Assembly: GCA_038232695.1 (NCBI GenBank)
Contig: JBBSNI010000027.1
Location: 1 to 26,477, forward strand
DNA from: JAJNNC01 sp038232695
GTDB taxonomy: Bacteria; Bacteroidota; Bacteroidia; Cytophagales; Cyclobacteriaceae
Length of the DNA: 26,477 nt
Direction: 5' to 3'
Shown: in pieces, positions 16,513 through 24,923 of the stretch
Position numbering within the stretch: position 1 is the stretch's first letter
How the letters are laid out: each line of letters starts with the position of its first letter
Notes under the pieces: model-generated
Seen by the model: only the letters and a program-made list of their open reading frames with translations
What the model was told of the DNA's origin: nothing
Databases searched by the model: none
Made by a program: the position numbers and the translations under genes

Positions 16513-17526
16513 ATGAGCGATACAGAAGTTTTAAAGCACGAAGAAGAACAGGAACAGTGGCGGCGTTCTATTCCCGCACAAGTATTTCTGAATCATTTCT
16601 TTGCCCTGCATTTTCATATCAAAAACCACCGGGAAACCTACCCCCTGGAAAACCTGGCGTATTTCCGGAAATTTAAAACCAGCCTGACCGATACCGAGAA
16701 AGAAAGCATTCGAAAGCACCTGCTCAATAGCTGGAATACGGAGTACACCCTGCGCATGACCGCCCGGCTGGGCGAAGGCGCGTACCTGCTGCACGCCCTG
16801 CACTGGACGTTTCCGCAGGCTTATTACAGCGTACAGGAAAGCCTGAAAACCCTGCTCATCCTGCATCATACAGAGACGCGCTGGCCGGAACGGATTCATA
16901 CGGAAAGCGGAAAGCTGGTGGTAAAAGGTGTCTATCCCTATCCGGTTTCGTTTTATGCCGTCGGTCATGCACACCAGCCACGGCTCTACCGTTTGCCCTA
17001 TGGCAAGTACCAGCCCGGACTTAAGTTGACTGATTCGGACAAAGAAGCGCAGCGGCAGATCGGGCAGTTTTTGCGCACTACGCACCGGCAGCGGGCTTTG
17101 CAGGTACGCACCCAGGTACAAAACAACCCGGCGACTGCCTTGCGGAGCCAGAAGACCGGCAAGATATTGCAACGCTTCGACGAGCAGCACTGGCATCAGC
17201 TAAGCTGGCGCATCGGGTATACGACCATCTTTCACCTGCTCTCGCGGCTGCGCATCTCGGCCAACCACCGGGAGATCGCCCGCTTTGTAGAAGGTGATAT
17301 TGATATGAAGCTTTTCCATGATTCGCTGATCGGGGTGGTTGAGTATTTAAACTTTGTGCATGAAGCGTATGTAGCCAAAGCCGTTGGCTGGGAAACCTAC
17401 TGGCAATGGTACGAAGCACTGCCTGCTTATTTGCAACAGGATTTTATGCAGGAGCGAATACAGGCTATTGGTAAGATATTAAAACCAGCAAACTACAAGG
17501 AGGTGTTACCTGAGCTAATGGCTTAA
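16513..17526 (+). CDS. Conserved-looking protein of unknown function, 337 residues
   Basis: I do not recognise the family. The protein starts MSDTEVLKHEEEQEQWRRSI and is probably cytoplasmic, with no signal peptide or membrane segment. It is rich in His, Tyr, Trp, Gln and Arg. Predicted helices include PAQVFLNHFFALHFHIKNH (about 21-39), YLLHALHWTFPQAYYSVQES (about 92-111) and a C-terminal set around LFHDSLIGVVEYLNFVHEAY. The central part (about 125-165) is more beta-like, with GKLVVKGVYPYPVSFYAVG. The helical N-terminal part recalls HEPN-type bundles, but no RX4-6H motif can be placed with confidence. Base use matches neighbouring genes. Its neighbours, the DUF3352-like gene (divergent) and the HAD gene (convergent), do not suggest a role. 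The ATG at 16513 is the first in frame and follows an AT-rich leader. Confidence 0.7.
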   Translation: MSDTEVLKHEEEQEQWRRSIPAQVFLNHFFALHFHIKNHRETYPLENLAYFRKFKTSLTDTEKESIRKHLLNSWNTEYTLRMTARLGEGAYLLHALHWTFPQAYYSVQESLKTLLILHHTETRWPERIHTESGKLVVKGVYPYPVSFYAVGHAHQPRLYRLPYGKYQPGLKLTDSDKEAQRQIGQFLRTTHRQRALQVRTQVQNNPATALRSQKTGKILQRFDEQHWHQLSWRIGYTTIFHLLSRLRISANHREIARFVEGDIDMKLFHDSLIGVVEYLNFVHEAYVAKAVGWETYWQWYEALPAYLQQDFMQERIQAIGKILKPANYKEVLPELMA

Positions 17527-17538
17527 TTTTCCTTAAAC

Positions 17539-17584
17539 ATTGAGTGTTGATTATTGAGTGTTTAGTATTTTTTAAACACTCAAT
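17539..17584. repeat. ATTGAGTGTT repeat with a 12-bp hairpin, possible bidirectional terminator
   Basis: ATTGAGTGTT occurs at 17539-17548 and again 14 bp later. The second copy extends to ATTGAGTGTTTA (17553-17564), which pairs perfectly with TAAACACTCAAT (17573-17584) around the loop GTATTTTT. It lies in the 75-bp gap between two convergent genes, where a terminator is expected, but neither strand has a clean U-tract after the stem. The same motif recurs at 21.6 kb. Confidence 0.75.
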
Positions 17585-17601
17585 TTTCAAGTAAAAAACG
17601 G

Positions 17602-18300
17602 TTATGAAGAAAGCTTACGAATCAGATCTTTCAGATTCATACCTTCATAAGCATCAATAATCACATCGGCTTCTTCTAATCCCTGGCGGTCTCCTTTTTG
17701 GGTGGTGGTGATGCAGACGCAGCGCATGTGGGCATTTTTGGCAGCTTGTACGCCCAGGGTGGCATCTTCCCAGACAATGACTTCATGGGGCTTTAAACCT
17801 AACTTTTCAGCTGCTTTCTGAAATACTTCCGGGTCGGGCTTGCCTTTGTTGACATGATCTGCCGTGACTAGTTCATCAAAAAAGTGGCGAAGCTTTACCT
17901 GCTCAAAGACCAGGTTCAGCTTATCTTCTTTGCTGCCTGTGGCCAAGGCTACTTTCAATCCCATTTGCCTGGCTTGTTCCAGAATGGGCTGGATATGCGG
18001 CATACTTTTCAGCCCTTCTTTTTCTATGATCTTTTCAAAAATCTCATCTTTATGCTCCGTGATCTTGCTGGCTTCCTCGTCGGATACATCTGCATGATTT
18101 TTAGCAATTTCTTCGCCTTTTGCGCCTGACTCTTTCGCATAGTCCTGGTAGGTGAAGGTAGCTCCATAAGGTTCAAATGCCTGGGTCCATGCCCTGTAAT
18201 CCTGCTGGATGCTATCAATGACGGTACCGTCCATATCGAAGATCAATCCTTTGATAGATGGGGAAGCTGCGTCTGAGGTTTTTTTTGCGTTATCTGCCAT
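17602..18300 (-). CDS. HAD-superfamily phosphatase (beta-phosphoglucomutase-like)
   Basis: Haloacid dehalogenase-type hydrolase of 232 residues, cytoplasmic. Motif I is FDMDGTVIDS with nucleophile Asp22 and acid Asp24. A helical C1 cap follows, including GAKGEEIAKNH. Motif II is ALATGSKEDK, motif III is NKGKPDPEVF, and motif IV is IVWEDATLGVQAAKNAH. This is the subfamily I cap type with the KGKPxPD/EDxxxG signature of beta-phosphoglucomutase, phosphoglycolate phosphatase and sugar phosphatases, so the substrate is a small phosphorylated metabolite that cannot be fixed from sequence. The first 15 residues are a low-complexity extension. It faces the unrecognised gene at its 3' end and diverges from the amidohydrolase gene at its 5' end. 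Confidence 0.88.
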   Translation of the reverse strand: MADNAKKTSDAASPSIKGLIFDMDGTVIDSIQQDYRAWTQAFEPYGATFTYQDYAKESGAKGEEIAKNHADVSDEEASKITEHKDEIFEKIIEKEGLKSMPHIQPILEQARQMGLKVALATGSKEDKLNLVFEQVKLRHFFDELVTADHVNKGKPDPEVFQKAAEKLGLKPHEVIVWEDATLGVQAAKNAHMRCVCITTTQKGDRQGLEEADVIIDAYEGMNLKDLIRKLSS

Positions 18301-18483
18301 GAGTTCACTTTGTGGTTGTGCTATGTCACAAGTAATACACCTGGTTTTTATAAATGTTTATGGTGATCTATGAAATACTATTTTTTTGCTGCTCAGGGGC
18401 AAAAAGACTTCTTTTCTCCAAAGCAAACCTTTATCTTTCGCGTTTTGCAAAACAAAAGTATCATCTACCTAACCTATCATTGT

Positions 18484-21400
18484 ATGTCCCTGAAAAAGCT
18501 GTTTGTTGCTTTCTTATGCCTCGCTGGGTTCCTGCCCAGGGCAAAGGCGCAGGAAAGTATGTATCCGGTCAATGGGGTGCAGGACACGCGGCCCGGCGTG
18601 TACCTGTTTACCCATGCTACTATTTTTGAAGATTATCGCATCAAGCGGGAAGATGCTTCCCTGCTGGTCAGAGACGGCCGTGTAGAAGCCGTTGGCAACA
18701 ACATCACACCGCCCAAAGGCACCCAGGTCATTGACCTGAAAGGAAAATATATTTATCCCGCGCTGATCGATCTGTACAGCGACTACGGGCTGTCGGAAGT
18801 GCCCATAAGAAAGCCATTCAGCTTCGGCGCACAGGAGCAGATACAACCCGAAACCAAAGGCGCCTACAGCCCCAATGATGCCATCAAAGCGCAGTATGAC
18901 GCCATAGAAGATTTTATGGTGAAAGACAAGGAAGCCAAACCTGTTCGGGAACTGGGCTTTGCCGTCGTGCTGACCAACAAAAGAGATGGGCTGGCACGTG
19001 GCTCCTCATCGCTGGTTACCTTGTCCGACGGAGAAGCCAATGGAGTCGTCGTAAAGCGCAAAGCCGCCGCCCACTATTCTTTCGACAAAGGAAGCTCTTC
19101 CCAATACTATCCTATCTCCAAAATGGGATACATCGCGCTGCTGCGGCAAACTTATATGGATGCCGACTGGTATCCGTCGGCCAAAGACTACAAAGACAAC
19201 TCCTTAGAGGCCTGGATTGCCTTACAGGACCTGCCGCAGGTATTTGATGCGCCCGGCTGGACGCAGGTGCTGCGTGCCGACCAGTTGGGCGATGAGTTTG
19301 GCAAACAATACATCATCCGCGGCAGCGGCGATGAATACACGCGACTGGAAGCCATCAAAGCCACCAATGCGGCCCTGATCGTGCCGGTGAACTTTCCCGA
19401 AGCCTACGACGTGGCTGACCCCTACGATGCGCAGCACATTGCCCTGGAAGATATGATGCACTGGGAACTGGCGCCTGCCAACCCGGGCCGCTTAGCCAAA
19501 CAGGGCATCTCTTTTGCCCTGACGGCCGACGGGCTTAAAAATAAAAAAGACTTCTGGCCTAATGTGCGCAAAGCCATCCAATACGGCTTGAAAGAAACCG
19601 ACGCCCTGAAAGCCCTTACCTATACTCCGGCGCAACTCATGCAGGTAGAAGATGAGTTGGGCAGCCTGCGCAAAGGCATGATGGCTAACTTTCTGATCAC
19701 CTCCGGTAACATTTTTGCCGAAGACGCCATCATCTACGAAAACTGGATAGAAGGCAAACCTTTTGTGATCGCTGATAAAGACGCTGGCGACCTGAGCGGC
19801 GTATACGCTTTGAAGGTAGGTGACCAATCTTACAACATGGAAGTGAGCGGCAAACCCGGCAAGCAGGATTTTAAGCTGACAATGGATACGACTACGGTCA
19901 AAGCCAACGCTGACATGCAGGACGAGATGATCACCCTGACCTTTACGCCGGACAAAGACAAAAAAGCGATCACCCGCCTGTCGGGATGGATGGAAGGCAA
20001 AAACCTGAAAGGGCGCGGACAGCAGCCTGACGGCACCTGGGTAGCCTGGGAAGCCACTTACCAAAAAGCAGTAGAAGCTTCGAAAGACAGCACCCAACAA
20101 GCGCAAACCGATGCAGCCGACACCAGCGAGCTGGCTGGTATGGTCTATCCTTTTATGGCTTTTGGCAATGCACGCTTGCCCGAATCTAAAACTTACCTGG
20201 TCAAAAATGCGACGGTCTGGACCAATGAGGCGGAGGGCATTCTGAAAAATACCGACGTGCTGGTCACCAACGGCAAGATCAGCCAGATAGGCAAAAACCT
20301 GTCGGCTGGCAACGCCACGGTCATCGACGGCACGGGCAAGCACCTGACCTCCGGCATTATTGATGAACACTCTCACATTGCCCTGGCCAGCGTAAACGAT
20401 GTGGCGACCAATTCGGCGATGGTGCGTATGAAAGACGTGGTAGAATCCGATGATATTGATATTTACCGCCAGCTTTCCGGCGGCGTCACGGCCGCGCAAC
20501 TGCTGCATGGCTCGGCTAACCCGATAGGAGGGCAGTCGGCGCTGGTCAAGCTCCGCTGGGGCGCTACGCCGCAGGAGATGCTCATCGAAGGGGCTGATGA
20601 ATACATCAAGTTTGCCCTGGGCGAAAACGTGAAAAGGTCTTCTAACGAAAATTCTATCCGCTACCCGCAGTCGCGGATGGGCGTAGAGCAGGCGCTGGCC
20701 GATGCGTTTACCCGTGCCAAAGCCTACGACGACGCCTGGAAAGCCTACAACAACCGGTCTTCCAAAGAAAAAACCAATGCTACCAAGCCCAGAAAAGACC
20801 TGGCACTGGAAGCATTAGCAGAAATCCTGAACGGGAAGCGTTTTATTACCTGCCACTCTTACGTACAGTCTGAGATCAACATGCTGCTGAACCTGGCAGA
20901 CCAGTTTGGTTTTAAGGTGAATACATTTACCCACATCCTGGAAGGCTATAAAGTAGCCGACAAGATGGCTGCCCACGGCGCAGGCGGCTCTACCTTTGCC
21001 GATTGGTGGGCGTACAAGTTTGAGGTGCGCTATGCCATTCCCTACAACGCCACGCTGATGACGATGGCAGGCGTGACGACGGCGATCAACTCGGATGATG
21101 CAGAGATGGCGCGCCGCCTGAACCAGGAAGCAGCCAAATCGGTAAAATATGGAGGCATGTCGGAAGAAGCCGCCTGGAAGATGGTGACGCTCAACCCTGC
21201 CAAGCTGCTGCACTTAGACGACCGCATGGGCAGCGTCAAAGTGGGCAAAGACTCCGACCTGGTGTTGTGGTCTGCCAACCCACTGTCTATTTATGCCAAA
21301 GCAGAAAAAACGATGGTCGATGGACGTATCTACTACGACCGGGAGCAGGACGAAAAGAAGCAGGAACGCATGGCAGAAGAGCGGGCACGCCTGGTGCAGA

Positions 21401-21507
21401 AAATGCAGCAGTCCAAGAAAACCGGAGCGCCTACCCAGGCGATTGCCAGCAAAATGAAGCAGCACTTCCACTGCGATGATGTAGGCTTCGGTGCAGTAGC
21501 GGAATGA
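18484..21507 (+). CDS. Secreted two-domain amidohydrolase (N-terminal half degenerate, C-terminal half with metal ligands)
   Basis: Exported metal-dependent hydrolase of 1007 residues, imidazolonepropionase/dipeptidase-like. A signal peptide (MSLKKLFVAFLCLAGFLPRA, cleaved near AKAQ) follows the ATG at 18484. The frame is open upstream to 18370, but the signal peptide fixes this start. Two amidohydrolase-like halves follow. The N-terminal half has the usual beta sandwich but LIDLYSDYG (Asp96, Tyr98, Asp100) where active members have DxHxH. The C-terminal half has DEHSHIA (His629, His631), CHSY (His791), THIL (His817) and NSDDAE (Asp871), a full ligand set. The C-terminus contains a basic KKQERMAEERARLVQKMQQ helix. 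It is followed by a degenerate paralogue, probably in one transcript. The substrate is unknown; cyclic amides or peptides are typical. Confidence 0.88.
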   Translation: MSLKKLFVAFLCLAGFLPRAKAQESMYPVNGVQDTRPGVYLFTHATIFEDYRIKREDASLLVRDGRVEAVGNNITPPKGTQVIDLKGKYIYPALIDLYSDYGLSEVPIRKPFSFGAQEQIQPETKGAYSPNDAIKAQYDAIEDFMVKDKEAKPVRELGFAVVLTNKRDGLARGSSSLVTLSDGEANGVVVKRKAAAHYSFDKGSSSQYYPISKMGYIALLRQTYMDADWYPSAKDYKDNSLEAWIALQDLPQVFDAPGWTQVLRADQLGDEFGKQYIIRGSGDEYTRLEAIKATNAALIVPVNFPEAYDVADPYDAQHIALEDMMHWELAPANPGRLAKQGISFALTADGLKNKKDFWPNVRKAIQYGLKETDALKALTYTPAQLMQVEDELGSLRKGMMANFLITSGNIFAEDAIIYENWIEGKPFVIADKDAGDLSGVYALKVGDQSYNMEVSGKPGKQDFKLTMDTTTVKANADMQDEMITLTFTPDKDKKAITRLSGWMEGKNLKGRGQQPDGTWVAWEATYQKAVEASKDSTQQAQTDAADTSELAGMVYPFMAFGNARLPESKTYLVKNATVWTNEAEGILKNTDVLVTNGKISQIGKNLSAGNATVIDGTGKHLTSGIIDEHSHIALASVNDVATNSAMVRMKDVVESDDIDIYRQLSGGVTAAQLLHGSANPIGGQSALVKLRWGATPQEMLIEGADEYIKFALGENVKRSSNENSIRYPQSRMGVEQALADAFTRAKAYDDAWKAYNNRSSKEKTNATKPRKDLALEALAEILNGKRFITCHSYVQSEINMLLNLADQFGFKVNTFTHILEGYKVADKMAAHGAGGSTFADWWAYKFEVRYAIPYNATLMTMAGVTTAINSDDAEMARRLNQEAAKSVKYGGMSEEAAWKMVTLNPAKLLHLDDRMGSVKVGKDSDLVLWSANPLSIYAKAEKTMVDGRIYYDREQDEKKQERMAEERARLVQKMQQSKKTGAPTQAIASKMKQHFHCDDVGFGAVAE

Positions 21508-21559
21508 AGCAAGTGCTAACCCGCGTGACGGTTGCTGTTGCAGTAATATATACTTGAGC

Positions 21560-21629
21560 ATTGAGTGCGCCCGGCGCCCGGTTGAATATTGAGTGTTTAA
21601 ATATTCAATATTCAACACTCAATATTCAA
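21560..21629. repeat. ATTGAGTGTT-family inverted repeat between the amidohydrolase genes
   Basis: A perfect 16-bp inverted repeat, TTGAATATTGAGTGTT (21582-21597) and AACACTCAATATTCAA (21614-21629), encloses a 16-base AT-rich loop. A partial extra copy, ATTGAGTG, lies at 21560, followed by a GC-rich GCGCCCGGCGCCCGG spacer. It carries the same core as the hairpin at 17.5 kb. It lies 75 bp after the first amidohydrolase stop and could terminate or attenuate transcription into the second gene. Confidence 0.8.
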
Positions 21630-21688
21630 GGATGAAAATAGCACTAGACAAGACAGAATTTACACAAGACAACGAAATTCACTAAACC

Positions 21689-23002
21689 ATGAAAACATAC
21701 ACCTTATCCATCCTCTTACTTTCTCTTACTTTTGCCGGAAGCTTGTCAGCGCAGGTGCCTGCGCCGGGTGAGCCGCAGACGCGGCCTGTGCTGCTGTTGG
21801 GCGGAACGGCTCACTTAGGCAACGGAGATGTTATTGAAAATGCCGCCATCACCTTTGCGCAAGGCAAGATCACCAGCGTAGGACAGGTGGCTGATGCGCC
21901 GCAGGACACCGCCGCCTACGAAGTGATCCGCACGGAAGGCAAGCATATCTATCCGGGATTTATCCTGCCCAACACCGACCTGGGCCTGGTAGAGATCGGG
22001 GCGGTAGACGCTACCGTAGACGAGGAAGAAGTTGGAACACTGAACCCGAATGTACGCTCTCTGATCTCTTACAATACCGACTCCGAACTGATCCCTACCA
22101 TGCGCTACAACGGCATACTGCTGGCGCAGATCACCCCGGCGGGCAACATGATCCCCGGCACTTCTTCTATCGTACAGTTGGATGCCTGGAACTGGGAAGA
22201 TGCCGCGGTGGTAGAAGACGACGCCGTGCATATCCACTGGCCCGGTCGTTACAAAATGGAGTTTGACTTTGCTACCTTTACGGTAAACCGTGTGCCTAAT
22301 GAGAACTATGAAGAACAGGTACGGGAGGTAGAAAACCTGTTTACCGATGCCGCTACTTACCGCGAGCAGAACGACCCTAAGATCACCAACCTGAAGCTAA
22401 AAGCCATGACTGGCTTGTTCGATGGTAATAAAGCCCTGTACATTCATAGTGATGAAGTAAAAGAGATCATAGAAAGTATTAAGTTTGGCGAGGCTCAGGG
22501 CGTCAAAAAGATGGTGCTGGTCAGCAGCACGGGCGCGTATATGGCCAGGGATTTTCTGAAAGAAAAGAACATCCCAGTCATTATTACCAACCTGCATATA
22601 CTCCCCGAACGCACCGAAGACGATGTATCCATGCCTTACCAACTGCCGCAGTTGCTCACCGAAGCCGGGCTGCTGGTAGGCTTAGGCTATGAAAGAGATA
22701 TGGTCGCCAGTGCCCGCAACCTGGCTTTTCTGGCCGGTACGGCAGCCGCCTACGGCTTAGGCAAGGAACAGGCTTTGCAACTGATCACGGGCAACAACGC
22801 CAAGATTTTAGGCATCGACGACCAGGCGGGTACGCTGGAAAAAGGCAAGCGCGCCATACTGTTCGTCTCCGGCGGCGACGCCCTGGACATGCGCACCAAT
22901 ATGGTAGAAAGAGCTTTTGTAGACGGACGTAAGGTCACGCTACCTGCTATGCAACAACGCCTGTACCAGAAATATAAGGAAAAATACGCTGCTGATGAAT
23001 GA
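21689..23002 (+). CDS. Amidohydrolase-family protein lacking the HxH metal ligands, secreted
   Basis: Exported protein of 437 residues related to imidazolonepropionase-type amidohydrolases. A signal peptide, MKTYTLSILLLSLTFAGSLS, is cleaved near AQ. The N-terminal beta sandwich has LLLGGTAHLGNGDVIENAA and a KHIYPGFI strand, but the next segment is LPNTDLGLVE where active members have DxHxH. A later His remains in LYIHSDE, and the C-terminus keeps the family LEKGKRAILFVSGG and FVDGRKV pattern. It is therefore probably not a normal metal-dependent hydrolase and may act as a partner of the preceding enzyme. The gene lies 181 bp downstream of that enzyme with a hairpin between them, and a strong hairpin begins directly after its TGA. 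Confidence 0.85.
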   Translation: MKTYTLSILLLSLTFAGSLSAQVPAPGEPQTRPVLLLGGTAHLGNGDVIENAAITFAQGKITSVGQVADAPQDTAAYEVIRTEGKHIYPGFILPNTDLGLVEIGAVDATVDEEEVGTLNPNVRSLISYNTDSELIPTMRYNGILLAQITPAGNMIPGTSSIVQLDAWNWEDAAVVEDDAVHIHWPGRYKMEFDFATFTVNRVPNENYEEQVREVENLFTDAATYREQNDPKITNLKLKAMTGLFDGNKALYIHSDEVKEIIESIKFGEAQGVKKMVLVSSTGAYMARDFLKEKNIPVIITNLHILPERTEDDVSMPYQLPQLLTEAGLLVGLGYERDMVASARNLAFLAGTAAAYGLGKEQALQLITGNNAKILGIDDQAGTLEKGKRAILFVSGGDALDMRTNMVERAFVDGRKVTLPAMQQRLYQKYKEKYAADE

Positions 23003-23045
23003 GGAAGACGGAAGTCAGAAGTTTTTCTTCGGTCTTCCGTCTTCC
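23003..23045. terminator. Bidirectional terminator hairpin between convergent genes
   Basis: A perfect 12-bp stem, GGAAGACGGAAG (23003-23014) with CTTCCGTCTTCC (23034-23045), starts at the base after the amidohydrolase stop and ends 5 bp before the stop of the convergent gene. The 19-base interior has a T5 run and an AGAAG/CTTC inner pairing. Position and symmetry suggest it serves both genes. The core matches repeats near 11.7 and 13.2 kb. Confidence 0.75.
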
Positions 23046-23050
23046 AGCTT

Positions 23051-24451
23051 TCAGGCATTTTCCTGCTGGTAGTCAAAGAGATGTTTAGACTTGATGGCAT
23101 GAGCTACTTTTTCGGGAACCAGCTTCTCCCAGCCTTCTGCCCCGCTTTTGATCATATCTAATACACGGTCTGAAATAATATGCAGATGCTGCGGGTTGAT
23201 GGGTTGGAGCCCTTTGATGTGCCGGGTTTCGTAAAGATATTGATAAAGGGTTTGCAGATGGTCGGGCAATACGAGGTCTTCGCACCAGTACATCTCCTGG
23301 TTGCCGCGCTGGTAAGAAGGATATACATACAGCCTGACATTTTTCTTGAACAAAGCGCCAAAAGACTCCAGAATACCGCCTTTAAGATCAAGATAATAAG
23401 ATTCATCGAACAGCCGCTCTAAGTTATAAATGCCCAGGATGATGCCGATAGAGCCTTTGGTGATCTGCGAGACATACGAAGCCAGCATGTAGTATTTCTG
23501 ATAATCGGAAATAAGCACTTTTTGCCCCAGGCTACCCAGAATGTCTACCCGGTAAAGAAAATCCTGGTCGCTGTTCTCTTCTTCATTGGAAAGGTCGTTG
23601 AGGTTTAGCTCAGAGATAAGGACCACCTCGTTTTCGTCTATGTCTTTTTTGAAAGCTTCCAGCCCTGTCTGAAGCATGTCCATGTTGACATGGGTCACCG
23701 GGCGAAACCTTCCACGTAGGATCAGCAGGTTCTTTTTGTACAGTGCTTCCTGGGGTTGCAACACGGTGCCGTCTGCATCAAACATGGTCGCACGAGCCAG
23801 TCCCATTTTCACCAGCTTCAGCGCCATCAAACGATTGTCTACATGGTCAAAGTCAGGACCTTTGATCCTAAAAAAGTCAATCTCTATCCTACCGGCAGAC
23901 AGTTCATCGGTCAGGGAACGCATAATCTCCTCCGGGTCGGAGATATGGGTGCACCCATACAATAAGTTGACGCCCAGTACGCCCAGTGCCTGTTGTTGCA
24001 AGCTCGTATCTGTGTCGCGCAGCAGCACATGGATGACGCACTCATTCATAGGCCCGTTCGGCATCAACTGAAACCGTAAGCCCAGCCAGCCATGCCCTTT
24101 GTTGGTACGGTGAAAATTCAGGATTTCTACCGTATTGGCAAACACAAAAAATTTAGTCGTGTCAGCCCGATCCGGCAAGCGCTCCAGCAAGAGTGCAATT
24201 TCATGGTCGAGCATCAGGAGCAGTTTCTCTTTGCTCACATATCGCTTGGTCTTTCCGTAGATCGCATCGCTGAACTTCATGTCATAGGCTGACATAGTTT
24301 TGGCAATGGTGCCGGAAGCTCCGCCGGCTTTGAAAAAGTTAGCCGCCGTCTCCTGTCCCGCCCCGATCTCTGCAAACGAACCGTAGATGCTCCCGTCCAG
24401 GTTCAAGGCAAGCGTTTTTTCTTTGGTAGAAGGCATTCTTACTACTTCCAT
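23051..24451 (-). CDS. Conserved cytoplasmic protein of unknown function, 466 residues
   Basis: I recognise a widespread family by its start, LALNLDGSIYGSFAEIGAGQ, followed by AANFFKAGGASGTIAKTMSA and YDMKFSDAIYGK, but no function is established to my knowledge. Database names for relatives vary (TonB-dependent receptor, nicotinate-nucleotide adenylyltransferase), and neither fits. There is no signal peptide or beta-barrel pattern, and no GxFxPxHxGH nucleotidyltransferase motif. The central region (VVLISELNLNDLSNEE, DYQKYYMLASYVSQ and GSIGIILGIYNLERLFDE) is also well formed. The C-terminus contains HIISDRVLDMIKSGAEGWEKLVP. The frame is open to 24556, but that start would overlap the upstream DUF983 gene and encode an unrelated stretch. 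The ATG at 24451 (MEVVRMPSTKEKTL) leaves a 49-bp gap; 24436 is the alternative. Confidence 0.78.
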   Translation of the reverse strand: MEVVRMPSTKEKTLALNLDGSIYGSFAEIGAGQETAANFFKAGGASGTIAKTMSAYDMKFSDAIYGKTKRYVSKEKLLLMLDHEIALLLERLPDRADTTKFFVFANTVEILNFHRTNKGHGWLGLRFQLMPNGPMNECVIHVLLRDTDTSLQQQALGVLGVNLLYGCTHISDPEEIMRSLTDELSAGRIEIDFFRIKGPDFDHVDNRLMALKLVKMGLARATMFDADGTVLQPQEALYKKNLLILRGRFRPVTHVNMDMLQTGLEAFKKDIDENEVVLISELNLNDLSNEEENSDQDFLYRVDILGSLGQKVLISDYQKYYMLASYVSQITKGSIGIILGIYNLERLFDESYYLDLKGGILESFGALFKKNVRLYVYPSYQRGNQEMYWCEDLVLPDHLQTLYQYLYETRHIKGLQPINPQHLHIISDRVLDMIKSGAEGWEKLVPEKVAHAIKSKHLFDYQQENA

Positions 24452-24500
24452 GTATTCGTTTTTTCGTTCTGTACTTAAACTGGCGGCTGAAAGTAAAAAA

Positions 24501-24923
24501 TTAATGCTTTTTTTCCTGTATGCTGAGGTCAATTTCTTTAGCAGCATACCGCTCATTATACCTTATTCCCCCGAAGGCGTGCAGGTAAATGGTGCGGGAG
24601 TAGCGGAAAACCACCGGTAGCAACACCACCACCGTAATTACCACCGTGGTGATATAGACCGACAGCGCAGGGTCGCCGAAAAAATAAAACAGTACAAAGC
24701 CAATACCTAACAACAATCCCATCGTCAGTGCATAGCTCACGTACATAGCGCCAAAGAAGAAACCGGGTTCTCTTTCGTAGACCAAGCTACAATGCGGACA
24801 GGCTTTGTGCGTTTGGGCAAACTTAGAAAGCTTTTTAAAAAGCGGGTACACAAAAATATCGCCTCTCCGGCACCGGGGACATTTGTGGTTAAGAATGGCG
24901 TACAGGGCTGATTTTTTTGGCAT
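24501..24923 (-). CDS. DUF983 family membrane protein with zinc-ribbon-like cysteines
   Basis: Small membrane protein of 140 residues. The N-terminus has two CxxC pairs, KCPRCRRG and ACPHC, resembling a zinc ribbon. Two hydrophobic helices follow, about residues 57-81 (GAMYVSYALTMGLLLGIGFV) and 84-108 (ALSVYITTVVITVVVLLPVV), then RYSRTIYLHAFGGIRYN, the DUF983 C-terminal signature. The function is unknown; in some other phyla DUF983 genes lie near cytochrome oxidase assembly genes. The ATG at 24923 (MPKKSALYAIL) is preferred over a longer TTG start. The gene overlaps the upstream small gene by 35 bp in another frame, so the two are probably translationally coupled. Confidence 0.85.
   Translation of the reverse strand: MPKKSALYAILNHKCPRCRRGDIFVYPLFKKLSKFAQTHKACPHCSLVYEREPGFFFGAMYVSYALTMGLLLGIGFVLFYFFGDPALSVYITTVVITVVVLLPVVFRYSRTIYLHAFGGIRYNERYAAKEIDLSIQEKKH

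Noticed and set aside
16531..17196. A 221-codon minus-strand frame opposite the unrecognised 337-residue gene
   Set aside because: The plus-strand frame is longer, has a good ATG and an AT-rich leader, and its translation looks like a folded protein; the minus-strand one is low in structure and high in Gln and Leu.
19492..20508. A 338-codon open frame on the minus strand
   Set aside because: It lies wholly antisense to the amidohydrolase gene, has no family features, and is explained by the GC-rich third positions of that gene.
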